Origin: Microbacterium sp. MYb66
Lineage (GTDB): Bacteria; Actinomycetota; Actinomycetes; Actinomycetales; Microbacteriaceae
Direction of reading: 5' to 3'
Assembly (NCBI RefSeq): GCF_002979435.1
Contig: NZ_PCOV01000007.1
Location: 1-64,000, forward strand
Length of the DNA: 64,000 bases
Both the position numbers and the translations under genes were made by a program. Under the pieces are notes generated by a model. The model had not been told where the DNA came from. It did not search any database and worked only from the letters and a program-made list of their open reading frames with translations. Positions 6,876-14,994 of this stretch are shown here, piece by piece; the stretch's first letter is position 1, and every line of letters starts with the position of its first letter.

Positions 6876-7787
6876 TCAGTCCCGCGGGCCGTAGCCCCAG
6901 CGCAGTTCCAGGGCGCCCGGACCGAACGCCCGGCGCACGAGATGCACCGACGTCCCCCGGGTGAGCGGCACCGGCGACACGGTGACGCCGTCCGGGGTCT
7001 CGACGTGCTCCTCGCACCAGTCGGGGAGAGCATCCGGGTGGAAACGCGTCCACACCAGCAGCTCCCGGCATTTCTGAGCCAGCGCGTGTCCGGTCTCGCG
7101 TGTCGGCGGATAGTCGGGCGGGTACTCGACCGACCACTCGACCATCGCCGTCTCCGGGGCCGTCAGCGGAAGATCGAGCTCGAAGAGCACGCCGTGCACC
7201 TCGCCGTCGGGGTGGGAGTACCGTGCGGCGATCCGCCCGCCGGACACCGCGTTCAGCAGGGGGGCCGGGGTGGCGATGCCGGGGCTGATCTCGAGGAACG
7301 GGATCGCGGTGATCGTCCCGACCGTCGACTGCACGATGCTGCGGGTGATGCTGTACGCGACGTTCCCGTCGGGGCCGACATCGGTCACGGAGTGGGTCGT
7401 GATCTCCCGGGAGGTGTCGGGGTACGACGCGCCGAGCGCCTGGAAGGCGTCGATGACCGCCTGCTCCAATTCCTCCTCGTCGATCGGGAACTGGTTCGGT
7501 CCGAGCGGACCGGTGCGGTTCGTGGAGCGGAGGTGCCTGGTCAGCGTGCCGACGTCGAGTCCCAGGAGATCCTCGATGTCCGTCAAGGCGGCCAGCGACT
7601 GCGCGCCTTCCGGGCGTCGCGCTCCCGAACGCCAGTAGCTCAGCGTGGCCATCGAGACGCGGTTCCCCCGGGCCTTGAGCTGCCGCTGCAGCCACGACAG
7701 TGTCACGTCCTTCGCGTTGACCGCGTCCCGCAGCGCCGCTGCGAAAGTCTCGGATCCGGATCTGCGTTCGTCATATTCGTAACTCAT
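6876..7787 (-). CDS. HTH-domain protein of unknown function
   Basis: A 303-residue protein. The N-terminal 70 residues carry a helix-turn-helix-like stretch (VTLSWLQRQLKARGNRVSMA followed by TLSYWRSGARRPE), so DNA binding is likely. The remainder (about residues 100-303) is a mixed alpha/beta region with no motif I recognise. The ATG at 7787 (MSYEYDERRSG) is preferred over an in-frame ATG 57 bases upstream, because the HTH begins soon after it. The gene converges on sseA with seven bases between stops and is divergent, across a 305-base gap, from a membrane-protein gene. It may be an autonomous regulator with a C-terminal sensor domain. Confidence 0.72.
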   Translation of the reverse strand: MSYEYDERRSGSETFAAALRDAVNAKDVTLSWLQRQLKARGNRVSMATLSYWRSGARRPEGAQSLAALTDIEDLLGLDVGTLTRHLRSTNRTGPLGPNQFPIDEEELEQAVIDAFQALGASYPDTSREITTHSVTDVGPDGNVAYSITRSIVQSTVGTITAIPFLEISPGIATPAPLLNAVSGGRIAARYSHPDGEVHGVLFELDLPLTAPETAMVEWSVEYPPDYPPTRETGHALAQKCRELLVWTRFHPDALPDWCEEHVETPDGVTVSPVPLTRGTSVHLVRRAFGPGALELRWGYGPRD

Positions 7788-7960
7788 CACAGCCCCCGTC
7801 CGGTATGTGAAGCGCACCGCCCTAAAGTGAGCATACGACCGCACGCGCGCACCTCAGGGGACCGGGTGGGCATGTGGGGTCACTTGGCCGTCATCGCGGG
7901 ACGGGTGCCCGAACCTGCGACGACCGGTCTGACGCAGTGATGCCCCCCTTGCTGCGTATG

Positions 7961-8007
7961 TCGTGAAGCCCGGCAATCGATCTGGGGAGATCCGCCGGGC
8001 TTCACGA
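7961..8007. repeat. Nested inverted repeat in a 305-base intergenic region
   Basis: The gap 7788-8092 holds no gene that I can support. Its main structure is a perfect 14-bp inverted repeat (7961-7974 and 7994-8007; TCGTGAAGCCCGGC and its complement) whose 19-base loop contains a second inverted repeat, GATCT at 7979-7983 and AGATC at 7988-7992. Because the flanking genes are divergent, it cannot be a terminator for either of them. A TAGACT -10-like element follows at 8055-8060, upstream of the membrane-protein gene. Confidence 0.7.
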
Positions 8008-8092
8008 ATCCTCCTCCCGCACGCCTCCCGGCGGAAGGCCTCCGCGGCCCCGCGTAGACTGGGGGGAACACCCCGGAGGACTCTGGACCGTC

Positions 8093-8740
8093 ATGTCTGC
8101 CCCTGCTCGCGCATTCACCATGCGCCACGTGCAATTGCTGCGCGCGCTGTTCGCCGCGGTCGCCGCGCTGATGATCACTTTCTCGTCTGATCACTCCGCA
8201 CCCGTCGGACTGTCCGTCTTCAGCGGCTTCGTCTTCGTCACCGCCCTCGTGCAGGTGCTCGCCGCCTGGCTGGTGGTGCCGGCGGGATCGCGCTGGTCGT
8301 ATGTGCTGCTCGCGGCGGTCAGCGTCATCGCCGGCATGGTGAGCGGCGTCCCCGGGTGGCGTTCCGACGACCTGTTCTTCATCGTCGTCTCGGCCTGGGC
8401 GATCATCACCGGCGGTATCGAACTCCTCGCCGGCATCCGCTCCCGTCGAACCGGCGACGTCCTGTCGCGCGATGCGATCACGGTCGGAGCGCTGGGCGTG
8501 CTGCTCGGCGTCGTCCTCCTGCTGATCCCGGCCGGTTTCCTGCAGGAGTACACGATCGAGAAGGCGGGGACGTTCGTGCTCTCGGGCATCATCCTCGGGG
8601 TCGGGATGTTCGGCGGGTACGCGGCGATCGTCGCCGTGTTCCTCGGCATCGCCGGGCTCACGCCGAAGCGAGTGGATGCCGTCGCGGCCTCCGCAGCGAA
8701 TGACAGCGCCGCCCCTGCGGAGCACGGAGGAGAGCGATGA
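8093..8740 (+). CDS. Multi-spanning membrane protein, HdeD/DUF308-like
   Basis: A 215-residue integral membrane protein with about six hydrophobic helices (for example LLRALFAAVAALMITF near the start, VGALGVLLGVVLLLIPAGFL around 145-165 and IILGVGMFGGYAAIVAVFLG around 175-195) and a hydrophilic C-terminal tail. Helix spacing recalls the HdeD/DUF308 group of small membrane proteins, an inference without a diagnostic motif. Its stop overlaps the start of the next membrane-protein gene by four bases, so the two are probably co-expressed and may interact. The start was taken at the first ATG; an internal ATG at residue 10 is possible. Confidence 0.75.
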   Translation: MSAPARAFTMRHVQLLRALFAAVAALMITFSSDHSAPVGLSVFSGFVFVTALVQVLAAWLVVPAGSRWSYVLLAAVSVIAGMVSGVPGWRSDDLFFIVVSAWAIITGGIELLAGIRSRRTGDVLSRDAITVGALGVLLGVVLLLIPAGFLQEYTIEKAGTFVLSGIILGVGMFGGYAAIVAVFLGIAGLTPKRVDAVAASAANDSAAPAEHGGER

Positions 8741-9093
8741 GCGACGAGAAGCCCACACGTCGGGACATCCTGCGCCCGCTGCACCTCCTGGGCATCGCCC
8801 TGGCCTGCGGCGTCTTCGCCATGGTCGTCACGCTCGTCTCGACCGGCGCCTTCACGTCGCGCGTGAACACGGCGATCGCGAACGGCACCTACGACGGGCT
8901 GACCCCGGTGGCACTGGGACTCGTCGTGGGCGGCGGGGCGTTCATCGTCACGCTGCTGATCCTCGCGATGCTGATCCTCGCCGTCGATCCCGCCGATGTC
9001 ACCAAGACGATCGATCGTCCGGTGCTCTACGACCCGGAGCCCGACGACGAAGACCCCGACTCCGAGGCTCCCGGACGCCCGGCGTCCTCGTGA
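8737..9093 (+). CDS. Small two-helix membrane protein
   Basis: A 118-residue protein with two transmembrane segments, about residues 17-37 (LLGIALACGVFAMVVTLVST) and 60-82 (ALGLVVGGGAFIVTLLILAM), and a strongly acidic C-terminal tail (DPEPDDEDPDSEAPG). It overlaps the preceding membrane-protein gene by ATGA, which supports both its start and co-translation. I do not recognise a family with known function. Confidence 0.75.
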   Translation: MSDEKPTRRDILRPLHLLGIALACGVFAMVVTLVSTGAFTSRVNTAIANGTYDGLTPVALGLVVGGGAFIVTLLILAMLILAVDPADVTKTIDRPVLYDPEPDDEDPDSEAPGRPASS

Positions 9094-9169
9094 CCGGCTC
9101 GGGGCCGGGTTTCCCGCCTCTTCCGGGCATCTTCGGAAGAGACGTCCGACGCGACGACTCGTCCCTGTC

Positions 9170-10603
9170 GTGACCGCCTCCGTCGACCGCGCCTCCATCG
9201 GACTCCGGTCGACCCGAGGACCGATCCTCGGCGCCCTGATGCTCGCCACCGGGATCATCGCGATCGACGCCACGATCCTCGCGACGGCGGTGCCCAGCAT
9301 CGTTCGCGATCTCGGCAGCTACCAGCAGTTCCCCTGGCTGTTCTCGGTGTACCTGCTGGCGCAGGCCGTGAGCGTCCCCATCTATTCGCGCTTCGCCGAC
9401 ACGGTCGGCCGCAAGCCGATCATCCTCCTCGGCATCGCCCTGTTCCTCCTCGGATCCGTGCTCTGCGGCTTCGCGTGGAGCATGCCCGCGCTTATCGTCT
9501 TCCGCGTCATCCAGGGTCTCGGCGCCGGAGCGGTCGCGCCGATGGCGATGACGATCGTCGGAGACATCTACACGCTCGCCGAGCGCGCCAAGGTGCAGGG
9601 CTACATCGCCAGCGTCTGGGCGATGTCGTCGGTCGTCGGCCCGGCGCTCGGCGGCGTCTTCGCGCAGCTCGACGCATGGCGATGGATCTTCTGGGTGAAC
9701 ATCCCCCTGTGTCTGATCGCCGGGTGGATGCTGCAGGTCAAGTACAAGGAGCAGAAGCAGACTCAGCGGCACCGCATCGACTATGCGGGCGCCGCCCTGC
9801 TCACGATCGGACTGACCGGTCTCATCCTCGGGATGCTCGAGGGCGGGAACGCGTGGGCGTGGCTCTCCGTCCCGAGCGCGCTCTGCTTCGGGGTGGGACT
9901 GATCGCGCTCGCGCTCTTCGCGGTCGTCGAGCGTCGCGCCGCGGAGCCCATCGTCGACCTCCGGCTGGCCGCCCGGCCGCTCATCCTCACGACCACGCTC
10001 GTCTCGCTGGGAGTGGGCGCGCTGATGATCGGCGTCACCAGCTTCGCGCCGGCCTACCTCGAGGGCTCCCTCGGCATCGCGCCCCTGCTGTCGGGGCTGG
10101 CGGTCGCGGCGCTGACCCTCGGCTGGCCGATCGCCGCCGCGAACGTCGGACGCCTCTACCTCCGCATCGGCTTCCGCCGCACCACGCTGATCGGAATCAG
10201 CATCACGACGGTCGCCGCGATCGTCCTGGCGTCGGTGTCTTCCTGGCCGAACCCGTTCGTGCTGGCGCTGATCGCGTTCGTCCTCGGCTTCGGGCTCGGC
10301 TGGACCGCGGCCCCGACCCTGATCGTCGCCCAGTCGTCGGTGGGCTGGAGCGAACGCGGGGCCGTGACCGGGATGAACGCGTTCGCGCGCTCGGCCGGAA
10401 GCGCCGTGGGCGTCGCCGTGTTCGGAGCGATCTCCAACGCGGTCATCGCCCGGGGCGCGGGCCCCGACGATCCCGGCACGATCATCCACGCGTCGGTGTG
10501 GGTGTTCGTCGCGGTCGCCGCGACGGCCCTGCTCACGCTGCTCGCCGCGTCGTTCATGCCTCGCGACACCGTGGCCGATCACTCCGGGGAGCCGACCTCC
10601 TGA
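9170..10603 (+). CDS. MFS transporter, DHA2 (EmrB/QacA-like) type
   Basis: A proton-coupled exporter of the major facilitator superfamily, 477 residues with about 14 predicted helices. Family motifs are clear: AIDATILATAVPSIVRDL in helix 1 (motif D of DHA2 exporters), FADTVGRKPIILLG after helix 2 (motif A), and the late VTGMNAFARSAGSAVGVAVF segment typical of 14-helix drug exporters. The start is uncertain: GTG at 9170 gives the normal family N-terminus, whereas the longer reading frame adds about 58 arginine-rich residues that look untranslated. It converges on purB with 16 bases between stops. Drug or metabolite export is expected; the substrate is unknown. Confidence 0.87.
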   Translation: MTASVDRASIGLRSTRGPILGALMLATGIIAIDATILATAVPSIVRDLGSYQQFPWLFSVYLLAQAVSVPIYSRFADTVGRKPIILLGIALFLLGSVLCGFAWSMPALIVFRVIQGLGAGAVAPMAMTIVGDIYTLAERAKVQGYIASVWAMSSVVGPALGGVFAQLDAWRWIFWVNIPLCLIAGWMLQVKYKEQKQTQRHRIDYAGAALLTIGLTGLILGMLEGGNAWAWLSVPSALCFGVGLIALALFAVVERRAAEPIVDLRLAARPLILTTTLVSLGVGALMIGVTSFAPAYLEGSLGIAPLLSGLAVAALTLGWPIAAANVGRLYLRIGFRRTTLIGISITTVAAIVLASVSSWPNPFVLALIAFVLGFGLGWTAAPTLIVAQSSVGWSERGAVTGMNAFARSAGSAVGVAVFGAISNAVIARGAGPDDPGTIIHASVWVFVAVAATALLTLLAASFMPRDTVADHSGEPTS

Positions 10604-10619
10604 ACCGCCCCTGCCGGGG

Positions 10620-12002
10620 TCAGCGCGCCAGGCGCTCCGCGATGCCGGTGTAGGTCGCGGGGGTCAGGGCGAGGAGGCGCTGCTTGGCGGCATCCCCGAT
10701 CTCGAGCCCCTCGACGAACGCGGCGAGGTCGGCAGCACCCACCCGGTGTCCGCGTGTGAGCTCCTTGAGCAGCGCGTACGGGTCGGTGATCGTGGAGCGG
10801 CCGGCGACGACCTCGGCGCGGATGACGGTCTGGATGGCCTCGGCCAGCACCTCCCAGTTCACGTCGAGGTCGGCGAGCAGCACGTCGCGCGACAGCGAGA
10901 TCGCGTTCAGGCCGCGGCGCAGGTTGTCGAGCGCGAGCAGCGAGTGACCGAATGCCACGCCGATGTTGCGCTGCGTGGTGGAGTCGGTGAGGTCGCGCTG
11001 CAGGCGGCTGGTGACGAGCGTCTGGCCGAGGGAGGCGAGCAGGGCGCCCGAGATCTCGAGGTTGGCCTCGGCGTTCTCGAAGCGGATCGGATTGATCTTG
11101 TGCGGCATCGTCGACGAGCCGGTGGCGCCGGCGACCGGGATCTGCGCGAAGTAGCCGAGCGAGATGTAGGTCCAGATGTCGGTGGCGAGGTTGTGGAGGA
11201 TGCCGCCGGCGTGACGCACGCGGTCGTAGAGCTCGACCTGCCAGTCGTGCGATTCGATCTGGGTCGTCAGGATGTTGAAGCTGAGACCCAGACCCTCGAT
11301 GTACTCGCGGGCGATGGTCGGCCAGTCGGCGTCGGGGTCGGCCGCGAGGTGCGCCGACCAGGTGCCGGTGGCGCCGGAGAACTTCGCGAGGTAGTCGGAT
11401 GCCGCGATCTGACCGCGCACGCGCTCGAGGCGCCATGCGAAGACGGCGATCTCCTTGCCCATGGTCGACGGCGTCGCGGGCTGGCCGTGCGTGCGGGAGA
11501 GCATCGGGGCGTCGGCGTGCTCGACCGCGAGCTCGCGGAGCTTGGCGATCACGGTGTCGAGCGCCGGAAGCCAGACCTCCTCGACGGCGCGCTTGACGGT
11601 GAGCGCGTACGAGGCGGAGTTGATGTCCTCGCTCGTGGCGGCGAAGTGCGTGAGCTCCGCGATGCCGTCGAGCCCGAGCGTCGACAGCCGGTCGCGCACG
11701 AGGTACTCGATCGCCTTGACGTCGTGCTGGGTGACGGCTTCCTTCTCGGCGAGCCAGTCGATCTCCGCCTGCCCGAAGTCGCGGTACAGCGCTCGCAGGC
11801 GGTCCTTGTCGGCATCCGACAGCGGCGATGTCTCGAACAGCGAGCGATCGGTGAGCGCGATCAGCCACTCGACCTCGACCTCGACACGAGCCCGGTTCAG
11901 GCCCGCCTCGGACAGGAAGTCGGCGAGGCCGGTGACGGCGCCGCGGTAGCGGCCGTCGAGGGGGCTCAGGGGCTGCGGGGGGAGCGAGGGCTGGAAAGTC
12001 AG
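10620..12002 (-). CDS. purB: Adenylosuccinate lyase, probable CTG start codon
   Basis: Catalyses two steps of purine synthesis: SAICAR to AICAR plus fumarate, and adenylosuccinate to AMP plus fumarate. The signature SSTMPHKINPIRFE, the TSEDINS loop and the THGQPATPS segment are all present. The first ATG, GTG or TTG in frame is the GTG at 11699, which would remove about 100 conserved residues including LSPLDGRYRG. The frame is open upstream to a stop near 12093 with no usual start codon. A CTG at 12002 has an AGGAGG (12009-12014) six bases away and overlaps the stop of the upstream phosphatase as CTGA, the same geometry as the ATGA overlaps elsewhere in this window. The product would have 460 residues, normal for the family. 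Confidence 0.9.
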   Translation of the reverse strand: MTFQPSLPPQPLSPLDGRYRGAVTGLADFLSEAGLNRARVEVEVEWLIALTDRSLFETSPLSDADKDRLRALYRDFGQAEIDWLAEKEAVTQHDVKAIEYLVRDRLSTLGLDGIAELTHFAATSEDINSASYALTVKRAVEEVWLPALDTVIAKLRELAVEHADAPMLSRTHGQPATPSTMGKEIAVFAWRLERVRGQIAASDYLAKFSGATGTWSAHLAADPDADWPTIAREYIEGLGLSFNILTTQIESHDWQVELYDRVRHAGGILHNLATDIWTYISLGYFAQIPVAGATGSSTMPHKINPIRFENAEANLEISGALLASLGQTLVTSRLQRDLTDSTTQRNIGVAFGHSLLALDNLRRGLNAISLSRDVLLADLDVNWEVLAEAIQTVIRAEVVAGRSTITDPYALLKELTRGHRVGAADLAAFVEGLEIGDAAKQRLLALTPATYTGIAERLAR

Positions 12003-12538
12003 GGGAGTCCTCCTGATGGGGCCCCGAAGGTCCGGGGCGAGCGGGGGAGACGAAGAGCGGGTTCGAGCTGACGGAACAGGCCCCGAGTCGCCGCCTCAAT
12101 CATACCGAGCACCGAATCGAACATCTCCGCGCCTGCGTAGTAGGGGTCGGGCACGTCGTGCGTCGACGCGTTCGGGTCGAAGGCGAGCAGGAGGGTCACC
12201 TTGCCCTCTTCGTCTTCGTCGTGCGCCCACTCCCGCAGGATGCGCTCGTGCGTGCGGTCGAGCGCGACGACGAGATCGTTGTCGGCGAAGGTCGCGGCGG
12301 TGAACTGCCGGGCTCGGTGCCGGGAGCCGTCGTAGCCGCGGCGGGCCAGGGAGTCGATCGTGCGATGGTCGGCGCGTTCGCCCAGATGCCAGTCGCCGGT
12401 GCCTGCGCTGCGCGAGACGATGCGCGAGCCGAGGCCCTGGCGCTCGGCGAGGTCGCGGAACACGACCTCGGCCATGGGAGAGCGGCAGATGTTCCCCGTG
12501 CAGACGAAGATCACGCGGAAGGGAACCGGGGATGTCAC
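11999..12538 (-). CDS. Low-molecular-weight protein-tyrosine phosphatase
   Basis: A 179-residue cytosolic phosphatase. The P-loop CTGNICRS (Cys13 to Arg19, the CX5R motif) lies at the N-terminus and the general-acid aspartate is in VPDPYYAG. These proteins dephosphorylate tyrosines on proteins, in actinobacteria often linked to polysaccharide export or stress, and may also act on arginine phosphate. The GTG at 12538 is chosen because the family starts just before the P-loop; the longer frame adds 54 unrelated residues. It is translationally coupled to purB through a CTGA overlap, an unusual pairing. The C-terminal 25 residues (RLPRSPRTFGAP) extend past the family fold. Confidence 0.9.
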   Translation of the reverse strand: MTSPVPFRVIFVCTGNICRSPMAEVVFRDLAERQGLGSRIVSRSAGTGDWHLGERADHRTIDSLARRGYDGSRHRARQFTAATFADNDLVVALDRTHERILREWAHDEDEEGKVTLLLAFDPNASTHDVPDPYYAGAEMFDSVLGMIEAATRGLFRQLEPALRLPRSPRTFGAPSGGLP

Positions 12539-12672
12539 AGATACATTCTGCCCGGCCGCGGCCGTCCTGCACAGCGGCCGGCCGACCCGCGCGATCCCTG
12601 CACACCCTGAGCGGGCATCCAGGTATCCACTGGTCGCGCGAATCGCGCCGGGCGAGCGGACGGTGATCGCGG

Positions 12673-12948
12673 ATGCTGGAGGCCATGTACGAGATCGCAC
12701 AACAGCCGGCCGCCGCTTCCGATGACCCCGGGATCTGGTTCCTGGCCTGCCGCGAGATCGCAGCGGCGATCTCGACCCTGGACGCGGCCGGAGCTTTCCT
12801 CGTCGGGCTCGCCGACAGCTCGGACTGGCAGTCTGCCGGGCTGCGCGCGCTGCACGAACTGCTCGAGCGGCTCCGCGGCGAGACGGGCGTCGAGGTCGGA
12901 CACCTCACGGCCCGCGAATGGGAGCTGGGACGCGGGGGCGCGGCATGA
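12673..12948 (+). CDS. Small helical protein, WXG100-like candidate
   Basis: A 91-residue, mostly helical protein with no signal peptide. Two long helices can be drawn around a central DWQSAGLRALHELLERLR segment, which recalls the turn of WXG100 proteins although the third position is serine rather than glycine. Its stop overlaps by ATGA the start of a hydrolase whose own N-terminal part contains an RWSG turn. Start uncertain: ATG 12673 or ATG 12685, the latter with a GGAGG only two bases away. A role as partner or chaperone of the downstream protein is inferred from the overlap and size. Confidence 0.65.
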   Translation: MLEAMYEIAQQPAAASDDPGIWFLACREIAAAISTLDAAGAFLVGLADSSDWQSAGLRALHELLERLRGETGVEVGHLTAREWELGRGGAA

Positions 12949-14264
12949 GCGGAACGGCCGGAGCTGTGACGCCGGGGAGCATCGGCGGGCTGGACATCGA
13001 CCATGGCGGCGCGATCGCCGTCGACACCGAGCAGCTGCGCGTCGTCGGCGCCCGGATGCTTGCGGTGGCGTACCAGTATGCCGACGCTCGGGAGGCGATC
13101 GGCCGGGCGCTCGCGCTCATCACCTCCGCGCCGAGGAGCTTCCCGCTGGTCGACGTCGGCGCGCTGCGGTGGAGCGGGGAGCGTGTCGGTGCGCTGCGCG
13201 ATGAGATCGGGGAGGCGTGTGGGGGTGTGCTGCTGATGGTGGATGCCTTCGAGCTGGTCGAGCTGCGCGCGCGGGCTGAGGCGCTGGCCCTCACCGACGC
13301 CGCCGCAGCGGATGCCGTCCAGGTGCGCATCGACCGTCTGACCGCCGGAGACGAGCGGATCGATGCCCTCGCCGACCGGCTGGTGGCGGACGGGAAGGCG
13401 CGCCGTTTCGAAGGGCTGGGAGGTCAGTACGACCTGGGAGGAGCCCTTCCGCACCTGTTCCTGGCGGGGGCGTTCGTCGGGGTCGTCTCAGGGCTCGGGA
13501 AGGTCGCCCCGGGTGCGCCGCTGAAGGGGGCGGCCGACCCCGTGCGGGTCGACCCGGTGCGCACGTCGACGCCCGCCGCCGCACCGAAGGACCTCGCCGC
13601 CGCCCTCGGACGGATGCCGAAGGCGAGCGCACAGGTGGCGGTCGAGAAGTACACGATGGCCGACGGCACGACCCGGTACGTGGCGTACGTCAAGGGCACC
13701 CAGAACTCCGCGCCGTGGCAGGCGGGTGCCGCGGAGCCGTGGGACATGAAGTCGAACGTCGAGCTGTACCGCGGACAGAGGTCGGCGTCGTATCAGGCCA
13801 CCCTCGATGCGCTCGCACTCGCGGGTGCGGAGCCCGGCGATCAGGTCGACGTGGTCGCTCATTCGCAGGGCGGGATGATCGCCGCCCGCCTCGCGATGGA
13901 GAGCGAGTTCGACGTCTCGCTGCAGCTGACGGCGGGAAGCCCCGAAGAGCCGACGCTCCGAGACGACCAGACCATCGTCCAACTCCGGCACACGGACGAC
14001 GTCGTCTCCGCGCTCGCCGCAGGCGGGTCGGCGGAAGGGACCGGATCCCCTGACAGCTTCACCGCGACTCGCGTCGGCGACCCCGACGACGGGTTCCAGG
14101 ACTTCACACTGAAGACCCACGGGCTCGAGACGTACATCGAGACGGCGGAGATGGTGGACGAGTCCCACGACCCCCGGGCGGAGGCCCTCGACGTCTACTG
14201 GAGCGACCTCGGCGAGGCCGTGGCCGTCGAGCGCACCGAGTTCCATGCCCAGCGGACGGGGTGA
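12945..14264 (+). CDS. WXG-like helical domain fused to an alpha/beta-hydrolase domain
   Basis: A 439-residue protein. Residues 1-160 are helix-rich with a W-x-G turn (RWSGERVGALRDEIGE, Trp76-Gly78), as in proteins routed to type VII (ESX-like) secretion. A short hydrophobic segment near 165-190 (LFLAGAFVGVVSGLG) follows, then an alanine/proline linker. The C-terminal half is an alpha/beta hydrolase with the nucleophile elbow AHSQGG (Ser307), a later aspartate-containing strand (IVQLRHTDDVVSAL) and a candidate catalytic His in TLKTHGLETY. Esterase or lipase activity is likely; the substrate is unknown. No ESX machinery is in the window, so export is speculative. It is co-translated with the small upstream protein. 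Confidence 0.75.
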   Translation: MSGTAGAVTPGSIGGLDIDHGGAIAVDTEQLRVVGARMLAVAYQYADAREAIGRALALITSAPRSFPLVDVGALRWSGERVGALRDEIGEACGGVLLMVDAFELVELRARAEALALTDAAAADAVQVRIDRLTAGDERIDALADRLVADGKARRFEGLGGQYDLGGALPHLFLAGAFVGVVSGLGKVAPGAPLKGAADPVRVDPVRTSTPAAAPKDLAAALGRMPKASAQVAVEKYTMADGTTRYVAYVKGTQNSAPWQAGAAEPWDMKSNVELYRGQRSASYQATLDALALAGAEPGDQVDVVAHSQGGMIAARLAMESEFDVSLQLTAGSPEEPTLRDDQTIVQLRHTDDVVSALAAGGSAEGTGSPDSFTATRVGDPDDGFQDFTLKTHGLETYIETAEMVDESHDPRAEALDVYWSDLGEAVAVERTEFHAQRTG

Positions 14265-14381
14265 TCAGGACGGCTGTGCAGGGGAGGTGTCCGTCCCCGC
14301 TGGCCAGGGCAGGATCGCGACTTCACGTTCCTCGCCGAGATCGGTCCGCTGCGGCTCGAGCCGCTGGACTCGCGCGCCGTC

Positions 14382-14786
14382 TCAGTCGCGACGGGACTTC
14401 TTGTTCTGCGGGCGCAGGATGAAGCCGAAGATGCCGTTGATCACCGAGATGATGAGCGCGGCCAGCACGCCCCACCAGAAGTCACCGACGGTCAGGCCCC
14501 AGCCGAAGCCGCTCGTGATCCACGCCGTCAGCCACAGCAGGAAGCCGTTGATCAGGAAGCCGATCAGCCCGAACGTGATGATGTAGAGCGGGAAGGCGAC
14601 GATCTTCACGACCGTGCCGATGATCGTGTTCACGAGCGCGAAGATCGCCGCGACCGCGAGCAGGGTCAGCACCAGCTGCAGCGTCTCGCCCGGAGGGAAG
14701 GCCGTGATCACGACCTGCAGTGCGGGGATCAGTGTGACGACCCAGAGGGCGAAGGCGTTGACGACGACACGGATGATGAAGCGCAT
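14382..14786 (-). CDS. Phage holin family 4 (YvlD-like) membrane protein
   Basis: A 134-residue integral membrane protein with four helices (IIRVVVNAFALWVVTLIPAL, LVLTLLAVAAIFALVNTIIG, IVAFPLYIITFGLIGFLING and FWWGVLAALIISVINGIFGF), which fits the Phage_holin_4_2/YvlD family. Despite the family name, most members are chromosomal bacterial proteins linked to envelope stress, and no phage genes surround it. The basic C-terminus (RPQNKKSRRD) should be cytoplasmic. It is a single gene, flanked by gaps of 117 bases (to the hydrolase) and 208 bases (to the aminotransferase) with no gene I can support. Confidence 0.85.
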   Translation of the reverse strand: MRFIIRVVVNAFALWVVTLIPALQVVITAFPPGETLQLVLTLLAVAAIFALVNTIIGTVVKIVAFPLYIITFGLIGFLINGFLLWLTAWITSGFGWGLTVGDFWWGVLAALIISVINGIFGFILRPQNKKSRRD

Positions 14787-14994
14787 AGTCCGACCAGTTT
14801 CGCATGGACGCCTGCGAGAGTCAGCCTGCGGTGCCTTCCCGGATGTGCGCCGCGATGGCCTGCGCGATCTGCATCAACCCCGGGCGGCTCTCTGCGCCAT
14901 GTCGAGGACGAAGTCGACCGCCTCGCACCCGGGAGCCGCTCGACCATGGCCGTTCCGGCCGTCGTCGAGATGGCCGCCCTCGTAGACTCGACGC

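Noticed and set aside
10604..10619. Terminator between the convergent MFS and purB genes
   Set aside because: Only a four-base stem can be drawn; not strong enough to report.
14382..14786. Prophage remnant because of the holin-family name
   Set aside because: The YvlD-like family is mainly chromosomal and no other phage gene, att site or codon-usage shift is nearby.
14821..14990. Protein-like minus-strand stretches (ending AIAAHIREGTAG and VLDMAQRAARG) that could be a broken hydrolase remnant
   Set aside because: The pieces are short, in different frames and without a recognisable motif; the aminotransferase promoter occupies part of the region.
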